Of a DNA stretch of 41,770 nt, positions 7,420 through 14,293 are shown in pieces (position 1 is the stretch's first letter; each line of letters begins with the position of its first letter). Source of the DNA: a virus. The position numbers were made by a program, and so were the translations under genes. The notes beneath the pieces are model-generated. The model saw only the letters and a list, made by a program, of their open reading frames with translations, did not search any database and was not told where the DNA came from. Where the stretch lies: IMG/VR virus record IMGVR_UViG_3300031730_000012, positions 1 through 41,770 of that record; one strand, given 5' to 3'.

Positions 7420-8081
7420 CCATCCACCGCGCGCTCGGCTTCGTGGACCGGGCCAGCCTTCGCGAGGACTCCCCGCTGCGGGTCGTGATGGCGTCCGAAG
7501 GGCGCCAGGCCGACGGCATCGACCTGCGCATGTCCGGCGCCCAACTGGACCGCTACCGCGGCAACCCGGTGCTGGGCTACGGGCACTCGTACTACGGCCG
7601 GATGAACCTGCCCATCGGACGGACCGACCCGGCGTCGATCGCGATCGACGGCACGCAGCTGGCCGGCGAGCTGGACTTCGACCAGGGCGACGAGTTCGCC
7701 CGTGAGGTCGAGCGGAAGATGCGCGCCGGCTACCTCAACGCCGTGTCGATCGGCTTCGACGTCACCGAGTGGGAGAACGAGGCCGACAGCTACTGGCGCG
7801 GTGGCGTGGCCACCGGCTGGCAGCTGACCGAGCTGTCCGTGGTGCCGGTGCCGATGGACGAGAACGCGCTCGTCACCGCCGGCCGCGGCCTGGACCTCGC
7901 CGACCCGGGCCTGATCGCCGCGGTGCGCGGGCTCAACGACCAGGATTTCGACGCGCTTCTGCGCCGGCTGCGCGCGCTCGCCGAGCTCGTGCCGACGCCC
8001 ATCGAAGACACCCCGCCGCCGCCGGCCGCGGGCGTATCAAACGAAGCTGCGCGGAACCTCCTCGCAGCCCTCAAGATCTGA
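7416..8081 (+). CDS. Prohead protease (HK97 family, S78)
   Basis: The 221-residue protein has the assemblin-like catalytic set: His57 in LGYGHSYYG, Ser111 in YLNAVSIGF, and acidic Glu139 in WQLTELSVVPVP. It cuts the scaffold part from the capsid protein during head maturation. The ATG overlaps the portal stop by 4 bp. The C-terminal ~60 residues, after the LSVVPVPMDENAL region, are likely a dispensable tail. Confidence 0.92.
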   Translation: MTIHRALGFVDRASLREDSPLRVVMASEGRQADGIDLRMSGAQLDRYRGNPVLGYGHSYYGRMNLPIGRTDPASIAIDGTQLAGELDFDQGDEFAREVERKMRAGYLNAVSIGFDVTEWENEADSYWRGGVATGWQLTELSVVPVPMDENALVTAGRGLDLADPGLIAAVRGLNDQDFDALLRRLRALAELVPTPIEDTPPPPAAGVSNEAARNLLAALKI

Positions 8082-8093
8082 GACGAGGAGACC

Positions 8094-9629
8094 ATGAGCG
8101 ATCAGCTCACCCTTGAGGCGCTGGCCACCGAGATTCGCCAGCAGCTCACGAGCATCAACGACTCCGTGTCGGCGTCCACGTCGGATGAGAAGCTGCGCCA
8201 GCTCGTCACCGAGGCCATCGACGGGCTGAAGGACGACTCCGAGTTCGTGCGCAAGATCCGCTTCGGTGCGGGCGAGGCGACCGACCTGACGATGGTCGGC
8301 ACGAAGTACGCCCGCTGGGGCCTGTCCGTGCCGGACGTCGAGTTCCTGCACGACCTGATGTCCAGCCACCGCGGCAATCCCCGCAAGGGCGGCGGCGTGC
8401 ACCCCGGCCCGTCGGAGGAGCTTTCGCGCACCTTCGACTCGATCACCGCGGCCCGCTACATGTCGGCCGAGCAGGTCCGGTCGATGGATCAGCGGGCGCT
8501 CGACGACTTGTTCCCGAAGATCCCGCTGGCCGAGTTCCACGGCTCGGACCGCAAGCTCGCCCGGGCGGGCAAGTACGAGCTGACCGGCGCCTACCAGCGG
8601 GCGATCCGCGCGATGGACACCGCCGAGTCCGGGTACGGTTCGCAGCTGATCGGTGCGCAGTACGTCGGCGAGCTGTGGGACGCTCCGCGCAAGCTGGGCC
8701 GGATTTTCCCGCTGATCGACTCGTTCGAGATGACCGACCCGACGGCGTACCTGCCGGTCGAGGTGGACATCCCGGAGATGCTGTTCGTCGCGGAGAACAC
8801 GGCGAACAACTCGGCGGAGTACACGACGGTCAAGACCGGCAGCCAGCGGGTCCAGGTCGACGCGAAGAAGTTCATCATCCACCAGATGTGGTCGGGTGAG
8901 ATGGACGAGGACTCCATCATCCCGTTCATCCCGTTCCTGCGCCGCCAGGCCGCGCTCAGCGTCGCGCACTACGCCGACTCGCTCGTGCTCAACGGCGACA
9001 ACACGAACGCCGCGACCGGCAATATCAACCTGGACGACGCCGACCCGGCGGACACCAAGCACTACCTGGCGTTCGACGGCATTCGGCACGCCGCGATCGT
9101 CGACAACACGGCCAACAAGGTCGACGTGGCCGGCGCCATCACCCTGTCGCAGCTCAACAACCTGCGCGCGCTGATGATCGACACCACCCGGCTGGTCGAC
9201 TGGGGACACCCCACAAACAGCGACGACCTCGTCTACGTGTCGGACCCGTTCACCGCCGACAAGATCGCCATGTTCGACGAGTACCTGACCGTCGACAAGT
9301 ACGGCCCGCAGGCGACCGTGTTCAACGGCGAGGCCGGGCGCGTGTTGGGTCACCGGCACATCAGCTCCATCGCGATGCCGCTGACCGAGGCCGACGGCAA
9401 GCCGTCCACCACGGGCAGCAACAACACCAAGGGACAGGTCAACGCGTTCAACAGCCGCGGCTTCAAGGTCGGCTGGCGTCGGCGCGTGATGGTCGAGACC
9501 GAGCGGCTTCCCGCCCGCGACCAGACCCGCATCGTGTACTCGCTGCGGCTGGGCTTCGGCCGGTTCACGCCGACCGGTGCCGCGTCGGGCATCGAGGCGT
9601 CGGCCGTCGCCTACGACATCAGCGTCTGA
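8094..9629 (+). CDS. Major capsid protein (HK97 fold)
   Basis: The 511-residue length and position after the protease fit an HK97-type capsid protein with a built-in scaffold. The N-terminal ~115 residues are helical and charged (LEALATEIRQQLTSINDSV), as in the delta domain removed by the protease. The rest carries typical segments such as IFPLIDSFEMTDPTAYLPVE, SAEYTTVKTGSQRVQVDAKK and the late RHISSIAMPLTEADGKPS. GAGGAG lies just upstream of the ATG. Confidence 0.9.
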   Translation: MSDQLTLEALATEIRQQLTSINDSVSASTSDEKLRQLVTEAIDGLKDDSEFVRKIRFGAGEATDLTMVGTKYARWGLSVPDVEFLHDLMSSHRGNPRKGGGVHPGPSEELSRTFDSITAARYMSAEQVRSMDQRALDDLFPKIPLAEFHGSDRKLARAGKYELTGAYQRAIRAMDTAESGYGSQLIGAQYVGELWDAPRKLGRIFPLIDSFEMTDPTAYLPVEVDIPEMLFVAENTANNSAEYTTVKTGSQRVQVDAKKFIIHQMWSGEMDEDSIIPFIPFLRRQAALSVAHYADSLVLNGDNTNAATGNINLDDADPADTKHYLAFDGIRHAAIVDNTANKVDVAGAITLSQLNNLRALMIDTTRLVDWGHPTNSDDLVYVSDPFTADKIAMFDEYLTVDKYGPQATVFNGEAGRVLGHRHISSIAMPLTEADGKPSTTGSNNTKGQVNAFNSRGFKVGWRRRVMVETERLPARDQTRIVYSLRLGFGRFTPTGAASGIEASAVAYDISV

Positions 9630-9643
9630 TCATCCGCCGAGGG

Positions 9644-9669
9644 GGGCCGTACCGATACCGGTGCGGCCC
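9644..9669 (+). terminator. Hairpin after the capsid gene
   Basis: GGGCCGTACC at 9644-9653 pairs with GGTGCGGCCC at 9660-9669 (one G-U) around a 6-nt loop, followed by TTCCGCTT. It may attenuate transcription past the capsid gene or protect the 3' end of its mRNA. Confidence 0.45.
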
Positions 9670-9692
9670 TTCCGCTTGAGAGGAGCACACGA

Positions 9693-10121
9693 GTGCAGAT
9701 CGACCGCAGCATCTCCAAAGGTCAGCTGGTTCAGCTGACCTTCATGCAGGACGCGGTGGCCGCGTCCCAGACCGACGTCCAGCTGCCCATCGCCGAGGTC
9801 AACGCGGCCGCGGGCAACGCCGCGGACGGCTACGTGATGCCTTTCGCCGGCGAGGTCATCGCCCTGTCGTGGTTGCTGACCGCGGCCGGCACGACCGGCG
9901 CGTTCACGATCGGCCCGACCATCGGCGGCACCGAGAAGACCGCGCTGACCTCGACCGTCGGCACCGCCACCTCTGGCCGCGTCACGACCCCTCGCGGTAC
10001 CGCCACGTTCAACGCGGGCGACGCCGTCGGCGCCGAGATCACCACGGCGGCCGGCTGGGACGGCACGTCCGCCGACCTCGGCGTGTCCGTGTGGGTGCTG
10101 CTCTACCTGGACGGGATCTAG
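9693..10121 (+). CDS. Capsid decoration or head-fibre candidate, 142 aa
   Basis: The product is beta-rich with many Ala, Gly and Thr (EVIALSWLLTAAGTTGAFTI, TTPRGTATFNAGDAVGAEI). A GAGAGGAG ribosome site precedes the GTG. It follows the capsid gene, where decoration or head-fibre proteins commonly lie. I see no motif that proves this. Confidence 0.55.
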   Translation: MQIDRSISKGQLVQLTFMQDAVAASQTDVQLPIAEVNAAAGNAADGYVMPFAGEVIALSWLLTAAGTTGAFTIGPTIGGTEKTALTSTVGTATSGRVTTPRGTATFNAGDAVGAEITTAAGWDGTSADLGVSVWVLLYLDGI

Positions 10122-10124
10122 GCC

Positions 10125-10388
10125 ATGGCGACCACACAGTACGAGGTGCGGCACGCGTACCGGTCGTCACGCGACGGCCAGCAGTTCGGACCGTGGCGCG
10201 CCGGCGAGGTCATCGAGCTGTCCGAGGCTGACGCCGACTGGGTGAACCGGGACTCTCCCGGCTGCCTGCTCGCCGCCGGGGGCGTCGTCGAGGGGGCACC
10301 GCCCCCGGAAAGCGAGGCCGATGCCGAACGGCAGAAGCCGCCTGGCCGCAACCGGCAGCACCGCGGCAGTCCGAATCGGGGGCAGTGA
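10125..10388 (+). CDS. Hypothetical head-region protein, 87 aa
   Basis: The N-terminal ~55 residues look folded (YEVRHAYRSSRDGQQFGPW, then GEVIELSEADADWVN, a phrase often seen in small head-region ORFs). The C-terminal third is Pro, Arg and Gln-rich. Function is not recognised. Its stop overlaps the next GTG by 4 bp. Confidence 0.55.
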   Translation: MATTQYEVRHAYRSSRDGQQFGPWRAGEVIELSEADADWVNRDSPGCLLAAGGVVEGAPPPESEADAERQKPPGRNRQHRGSPNRGQ

Positions 10389-10657
10389 TGTCGGATGCCC
10401 AGATCAAGGCCGTGGCGGCGACTGGCGACATCACCACCGGCGACTCCTACCTGCACTGTGTCATCCTCACCGGCGGATCCGACGCCGCGACCGCCGTCGT
10501 CAAGGCCGGCGGCTCAGGCGGCGTCACCGTGCTGACGCTGAAGGCCGCCACGGCGACCTCGGTGTCCACCGGCGCGTTGGGTCCGGCGTACTGCGAGAAC
10601 GGCATCCACGTCACGCTGACCGGCACCGCCCCGGCCTTCACCGCCACGTTCGAGTAG
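10385..10657 (+). CDS. Small beta-rich head-region protein, 90 aa
   Basis: The product is Thr, Ala and Gly-rich with alternating beta segments (VILTGGSDAATAVVKAGGSG, GIHVTLTGTAPAFTATFE). This fits a minor decoration protein but no family is recognised. GTG at 10385 or ATG at 10388 can start it; the GTG is chosen for the 4-bp overlap. Confidence 0.5.
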   Translation: MMSDAQIKAVAATGDITTGDSYLHCVILTGGSDAATAVVKAGGSGGVTVLTLKAATATSVSTGALGPAYCENGIHVTLTGTAPAFTATFE

Positions 10658-10669
10658 GCGGGCTGTCCG

Positions 10670-11257
10670 ATGGCGACCACCGAGTACACGACGCTGGCCG
10701 TCGTCAAGGGCAGCCTCAGCAAGACCACGACGGACCGGGATGACCTGATCACGCAGGCGATCAAGTCGGCGTCGCGGATGATCGACGACCGGGCAGGGCG
10801 CCGCTTCTGGATCGACGACGCGGTGTCCGCCCGGCGGCTCTCGCTCGCCGAGGCGCATCTCGACGAGACCGGCGAGCTGCACATCGGCGTGCCCGACATT
10901 GCCACCGCGACCGGCCTGATCGTCGAGACCGGCGGCCCGACCACCTGGACGACGGTCACGTCGGGCACCTACTACACCGACCCGGACACCGCACCGGGCG
11001 ACGGGCGCCCGATCACGGACCTGTACGGCGCGGCCGGCTGGCTGCCGTCGGCGGGCCGGATCCGTGTTACCGCCAAATGGGGCTGGCCGAGCGTGCCCGA
11101 GTCGATCGTGCAGGCCACGGTCCTGCTCGCCTCCCGGATCTACCGGCGCAAGGACTCGCCACAGGGCGTGCTCGGCAACGCCGAGTGGGGCGCAATCCGG
11201 GTGTCCCGCATGGACCCGGACGTCGAGAGCCTTGTCGCCCCGTTCATCTTGATCTGA
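10670..11257 (+). CDS. Head-tail connector (gp6-like)
   Basis: The 195-residue protein has the phage head-tail adaptor layout: an N-terminal helical pair (ITQAIKSASRMIDDRAGRRF), a central beta domain, and a closing helix with PESIVQATVLLASRIYRRKD. These proteins form the ring below the portal. Position after the capsid and before tail genes agrees. The family match is by pattern. Confidence 0.7.
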   Translation: MATTEYTTLAVVKGSLSKTTTDRDDLITQAIKSASRMIDDRAGRRFWIDDAVSARRLSLAEAHLDETGELHIGVPDIATATGLIVETGGPTTWTTVTSGTYYTDPDTAPGDGRPITDLYGAAGWLPSAGRIRVTAKWGWPSVPESIVQATVLLASRIYRRKDSPQGVLGNAEWGAIRVSRMDPDVESLVAPFILI

Positions 11258-11266
11258 GAGGTACCG

Positions 11267-11521
11267 ATGGCGAAGATTCCCGTCAAGCCCGAGCGGACCA
11301 CCGAGAACCTCATTGCGGCTCTGCGCGAGCGGGGCGGCGACGTCCGGCAGCAGATCATCGCCCACGAGACCCTGGCTCGGCTACGCACTGAGCGGGCGAC
11401 CGCCAAGGATCCGGCCCGGGTCGCGCAGATCGACGTCGACATCCGGTTCTGGCGCGACAAGGTCGACGAAGACATCGACCAGCCCGCGCCGGCCGCGCCC
11501 GTCGCCGAGACGCGGGACTGA
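11267..11521 (+). CDS. Hypothetical helical protein, 84 aa
   Basis: The protein is highly charged and helical (ENLIAALRERGGDVRQQIIA, LARLRTERATAKDPARVAQI), with an Ala/Pro-rich end. It sits where the head-closure (stopper) protein is often found, but it is too short and all-helical to be assigned to that role. Confidence 0.5.
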   Translation: MAKIPVKPERTTENLIAALRERGGDVRQQIIAHETLARLRTERATAKDPARVAQIDVDIRFWRDKVDEDIDQPAPAAPVAETRD

Positions 11522-11523
11522 CG

Positions 11524-11949
11524 GTGAACCTCGCTGCCGTGCGTACGGGTCTGGCCAATGTGGTCCGGACGGCCCTGCCCGAGCTGACCTGCTACCCGTA
11601 CGTGCCGTTCGCGGTCGAGGTGCCGTGCTTCTACAGCACCGGCCCGACGATCACCTACGACGTCACCTACGGCGGCACTGACGACATGGACAACTGGGTG
11701 TGCCGCGTCCTGACGTCCAAGGCCGAGGACGCCGACGGCCAGGCGCTGCTCGACGCCTATCTCAGTCGCGGCGCGAAGTCGGTGAAGCTCGCCCTCGAGG
11801 GCACCCCCGGCGTGGCGCAGACCCTCGGTGGCGTCATCTCCGACCTGCACGTCAGGCGGGCCCAGAACTACGGCCTATTCCAGCACGGCGACGAGTACTA
11901 CTACGGCGCCGAACTGGTCGTGCACGTCATCGGCGAAAAGGAGGCATAG
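11524..11949 (+). CDS. Tail terminator-like protein, 141 aa
   Basis: The length, the N-terminal helix (MNLAAVRTGLANVVRTALP) and the following beta strands fit the tail terminator or neck family, which caps the tail tube and joins it to the head. The pattern CYPYVPFAVEVPCFYSTGP, then MDNWVCRVLTSKAEDADGQA supports this group. It lies directly before the tail-tube genes. A GTG start is used. Confidence 0.6.
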   Translation: MNLAAVRTGLANVVRTALPELTCYPYVPFAVEVPCFYSTGPTITYDVTYGGTDDMDNWVCRVLTSKAEDADGQALLDAYLSRGAKSVKLALEGTPGVAQTLGGVISDLHVRRAQNYGLFQHGDEYYYGAELVVHVIGEKEA

Positions 11950-11951
11950 AC

Positions 11952-12704
11952 GTGGCCAAGCACATCCTCAAGAACGTGCGGCTTTTCGCCGGCGGCGTGG
12001 ACCTGACGAGCCAGTCCAACAAGGTCGAGTGGTCGGCCGAGTACGAGACCAAGGAAACCACCACGTTCGGCAGCGTCGACGCCAACGGCGAGTTGTGGAA
12101 GGAGGTCGTGGCCGGTCTCGGCTCGGCGTCCGCGCAGGCGTCCGGGTTCTGGGAGGCCGGCGACGTCTCCAAGGTCGACAACGACATGTTCGCCACGCTC
12201 GGCGCGATTGGCCCGTGGACGATCTGCCCGCTGGCCGCAACGGATGGCAGCCTCGCGTACGTCCTGTCGGCGCTGCGCTCGTCGTACAACCTTTTCGACC
12301 AGCCCGGCGAGGTCGCCCCGTACGCGGGCCAGGCCAAGTCGACGTGGCCGATGGCGCGCGGCAAAGTCATCCACCCGGTCGGCACCGCCCGGTCGACGAC
12401 GGGCACCGGGACGATCACCCAGCTGGGCGCGCTCGCCGCCGGCCAGAGTCTCTACGTCTCGCTGCACGTCGTGTCGGCGTCCGGCACCACGCCGTCGTTG
12501 ACGGTCGCGATCCAGTCCGCCGCGGTGGTCGGCTTCGGCTCGCCGACGACCAGGGCCACGTTCACCGCCGCGACCACACCCGGCGGGCAGATCACGCGCA
12601 TCGCGGGTCCGGTCACCGACCAGTACTGGCGGGTCAGCTACACGATCTCCGGCACGACGCCGAGCTTCCTGTTCGCGGTCGCTGCGGGCATCGCCGTCTC
12701 GTAG
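11952..12704 (+). CDS. Tail-tube-like protein with extended C-terminus, 250 aa
   Basis: The N-terminal ~110 residues resemble a tail tube subunit: LKNVRLFAGGVDLTSQSNKV, then ETKETTTFGSVDANGELWKE. The C-terminal ~130 residues are Thr, Ser and Ala-rich beta (SLYVSLHVVSASGTTPSLTV) and may be an added surface domain. It precedes a shorter paralogue, and the two may make a mixed tube or one may be a tube-end protein. A GTG start follows closely on the upstream stop. Confidence 0.6.
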   Translation: MAKHILKNVRLFAGGVDLTSQSNKVEWSAEYETKETTTFGSVDANGELWKEVVAGLGSASAQASGFWEAGDVSKVDNDMFATLGAIGPWTICPLAATDGSLAYVLSALRSSYNLFDQPGEVAPYAGQAKSTWPMARGKVIHPVGTARSTTGTGTITQLGALAAGQSLYVSLHVVSASGTTPSLTVAIQSAAVVGFGSPTTRATFTAATTPGGQITRIAGPVTDQYWRVSYTISGTTPSFLFAVAAGIAVS

Positions 12705-12774
12705 CCCCAACCTCACCCTCCACCCCGGCTCCCTCGGTGCCCGGGTTCGTCGCCGTGCCTGAAAGGGGCCAGTC

Positions 12775-13185
12775 GTGGCCAAGTTCGTACTCGTCAGCAC
12801 CTACCTCGGATTGAACAGCGTCGACCGCTCGTCCTGGGTGTCCAAGGTCGAGGTCGCGGTCGAGGTCGAGGAAAAGGACGTCACCGTCTTCACTTCGGCC
12901 GGCTGGAAGGAAGTCCTCGGCGGTCTGAAGTCCGGCAACATCGCGATCACCTTCAAGAACGACATGGTGGACGCCTCGCTCGACGACACGATGTGGGCGC
13001 TGCTCGGCACCATCGTCACGTTCGAAGTCCGAGCGACCTCGGCGGTCGTCGGCGTCAACAACCCGAAGTACACCGGCTCTGTGCTGATCAACGGGTGGAC
13101 GCCGGTCACCGGCTCGCCCGGTGACGTCAACGAGCAGTCGGTCACCTTCCCCACGAGCGGCGCGGTCACCCGGGCCGAGGCCTGA
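12775..13185 (+). CDS. Major tail tube protein candidate, 136 aa
   Basis: The short beta-rich product has the tail-tube pattern STYLGLNSVDRSSWVSKVEV, then VTVFTSAGWKEVLGGLKSG and TMWALLGTIVTFEVRATSA. Length and place just before the chaperone genes fit the tube subunit. It shares the AEYETKETTTFG/VEVEEKDVTVFT and WKEVV/WKEVL features with the protein upstream. A GAAAGGGG site lies before the GTG. Confidence 0.7.
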   Translation: MAKFVLVSTYLGLNSVDRSSWVSKVEVAVEVEEKDVTVFTSAGWKEVLGGLKSGNIAITFKNDMVDASLDDTMWALLGTIVTFEVRATSAVVGVNNPKYTGSVLINGWTPVTGSPGDVNEQSVTFPTSGAVTRAEA

Positions 13186-13198
13186 TCGCGGTGCCGCT

Positions 13199-13690
13199 GT
13201 GATCGAGATGAGCATCGGGGCCGCCCGGCTCGAGGAGGTCATCTCGGCGCTGCGGTACGAGGAGGACGGCAAGCAGCTCCGCAAGGAGATGACCGCCAAC
13301 CTCAAGGCCGCCGTCGAGCCGGCCATCCCGGTGATGCGGTCCGGGCTGATGGCCATGGGCGGCTCGGGCTCTGTCACGCCGGCGCTGCGTACCACCATCG
13401 CCAACCGGATCCGGGTCGCGGTCCGCGGCACCGGCGGGCGGGCGGGCGTGCGCGTGTCGATCGGCCGCACTCCGCAGATCCGCGGGTTCCGCAACGCGCC
13501 GAAGCGGCTCAACCGGGAGAACTGGCGGCACCCGGTGTTCGGCAACCGCGAGGCCTGGGTCAGCCAGAGAGGCGCGCCCGGCTACTTCGACGACCCGCTG
13601 CGGGCCCGGCGCGACGAGATGCGCGCCGCGGTGGCCCGCGCGGTCGAGGACATGTCCCAGCGGATCGCCCGCCGGGCCGGAAGGGGATAG
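13199..13690 (+). CDS. HK97-gp10-like tail completion protein, 163 aa
   Basis: The protein has the family pattern: an N-terminal helical part (LEEVISALRYEEDGKQLRKE), a basic middle (TIANRIRVAVRGTGGRAGVR) and the motif RHPVFGNREAWVSQRGAPGY. Related proteins in Streptomyces phages lie between tail tube and tape measure and are thought to act at the head-tail joint or tail end. The GTG is chosen because it gives a compact protein just past the tube gene. Confidence 0.6.
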   Translation: MIEMSIGAARLEEVISALRYEEDGKQLRKEMTANLKAAVEPAIPVMRSGLMAMGGSGSVTPALRTTIANRIRVAVRGTGGRAGVRVSIGRTPQIRGFRNAPKRLNRENWRHPVFGNREAWVSQRGAPGYFDDPLRARRDEMRAAVARAVEDMSQRIARRAGRG

Positions 13691-13694
13691 CGCC

Positions 13695-14150
13695 GTGTTC
13701 GTGCAGTACAAGCCCAAGGACGGCGACGCACAGTCGTGGGAGTTCGTGCCCGACGACGTGTTCGAGGACGATGCCGAGCTCGTCGAGAAGTACTACGGCG
13801 CCGACTGGGACGAGTTCCTCAACGGCGTACGCGGCGGCAAGGCGCGCGCCCGCAAGGTGCTGCTCTGGCACCTGATGCGCCAGCAACACCCGCGGCTGCG
13901 GTTCGATGACGTGCCCCGGTTCCGGATGGGTGAGGTCACCGCCGACTTCTCTTCGGACGAGCTGCGCGAGCTCATCGCCAAGATGGACCGCCTCGACCGC
14001 ACCGGCATGGACGACGACCGCGTCGCCGAACTAGACGGCGTCTCCCGTCAGCTGCAGGTCGACCTCACGGATGCGCTGCTGCGCGAGCACGGCACCGCCG
14101 AAGCGGCCGAAGCCGCGCAGGAGGCGGAGCCGGCGGGAAAAGCCGGCTGA
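13695..14150 (+). CDS. Tail assembly chaperone gpG
   Basis: The 151-residue acidic protein (WEFVPDDVFEDDAELVEKYY, RARKVLLWHLMRQQHPRLRF) lies between tail tube and tape measure, the place of lambda gpG. It helps tape-measure protein fold and recruit tube subunits. The last codons contain a slippery heptamer, so a share of ribosomes makes a longer product. GTG start. Confidence 0.82.
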   Translation: MFVQYKPKDGDAQSWEFVPDDVFEDDAELVEKYYGADWDEFLNGVRGGKARARKVLLWHLMRQQHPRLRFDDVPRFRMGEVTADFSSDELRELIAKMDRLDRTGMDDDRVAELDGVSRQLQVDLTDALLREHGTAEAAEAAQEAEPAGKAG

Positions 14151-14290
14151 GGTCGCTGCGCGAGCGCAACCTCGGCCTCTTCGCCTCACAGCTGCACATC
14201 CGCCCCTGGGAGATCCGCCTGCTCACCGTCGACGACTTCCTGTCGCTGTGTTCCTGGCTGGACCGCAACAACGAGCCGAAGGAGGAGTAG
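13695..14290 (+). CDS. Tail assembly chaperone gpGT, -1 frameshift product (about 198 aa)
   Basis: The heptamer GGGAAAA at 14135-14141 is read G GGA AAA in the gpG frame, so it has the canonical X XXY YYZ form. A -1 shift there joins residue 149 of gpG to 49 residues in the other frame (SRLRSLRERNLGLFASQLHI, ending NNEPKEE). The shifted frame is open to the stop at 14288-14290, four bases before the tape-measure ATG. It has no good start of its own. Lambda, HK97 and most siphophages make the same fusion. Confidence 0.82.
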
Positions 14291-14293
14291 GCC

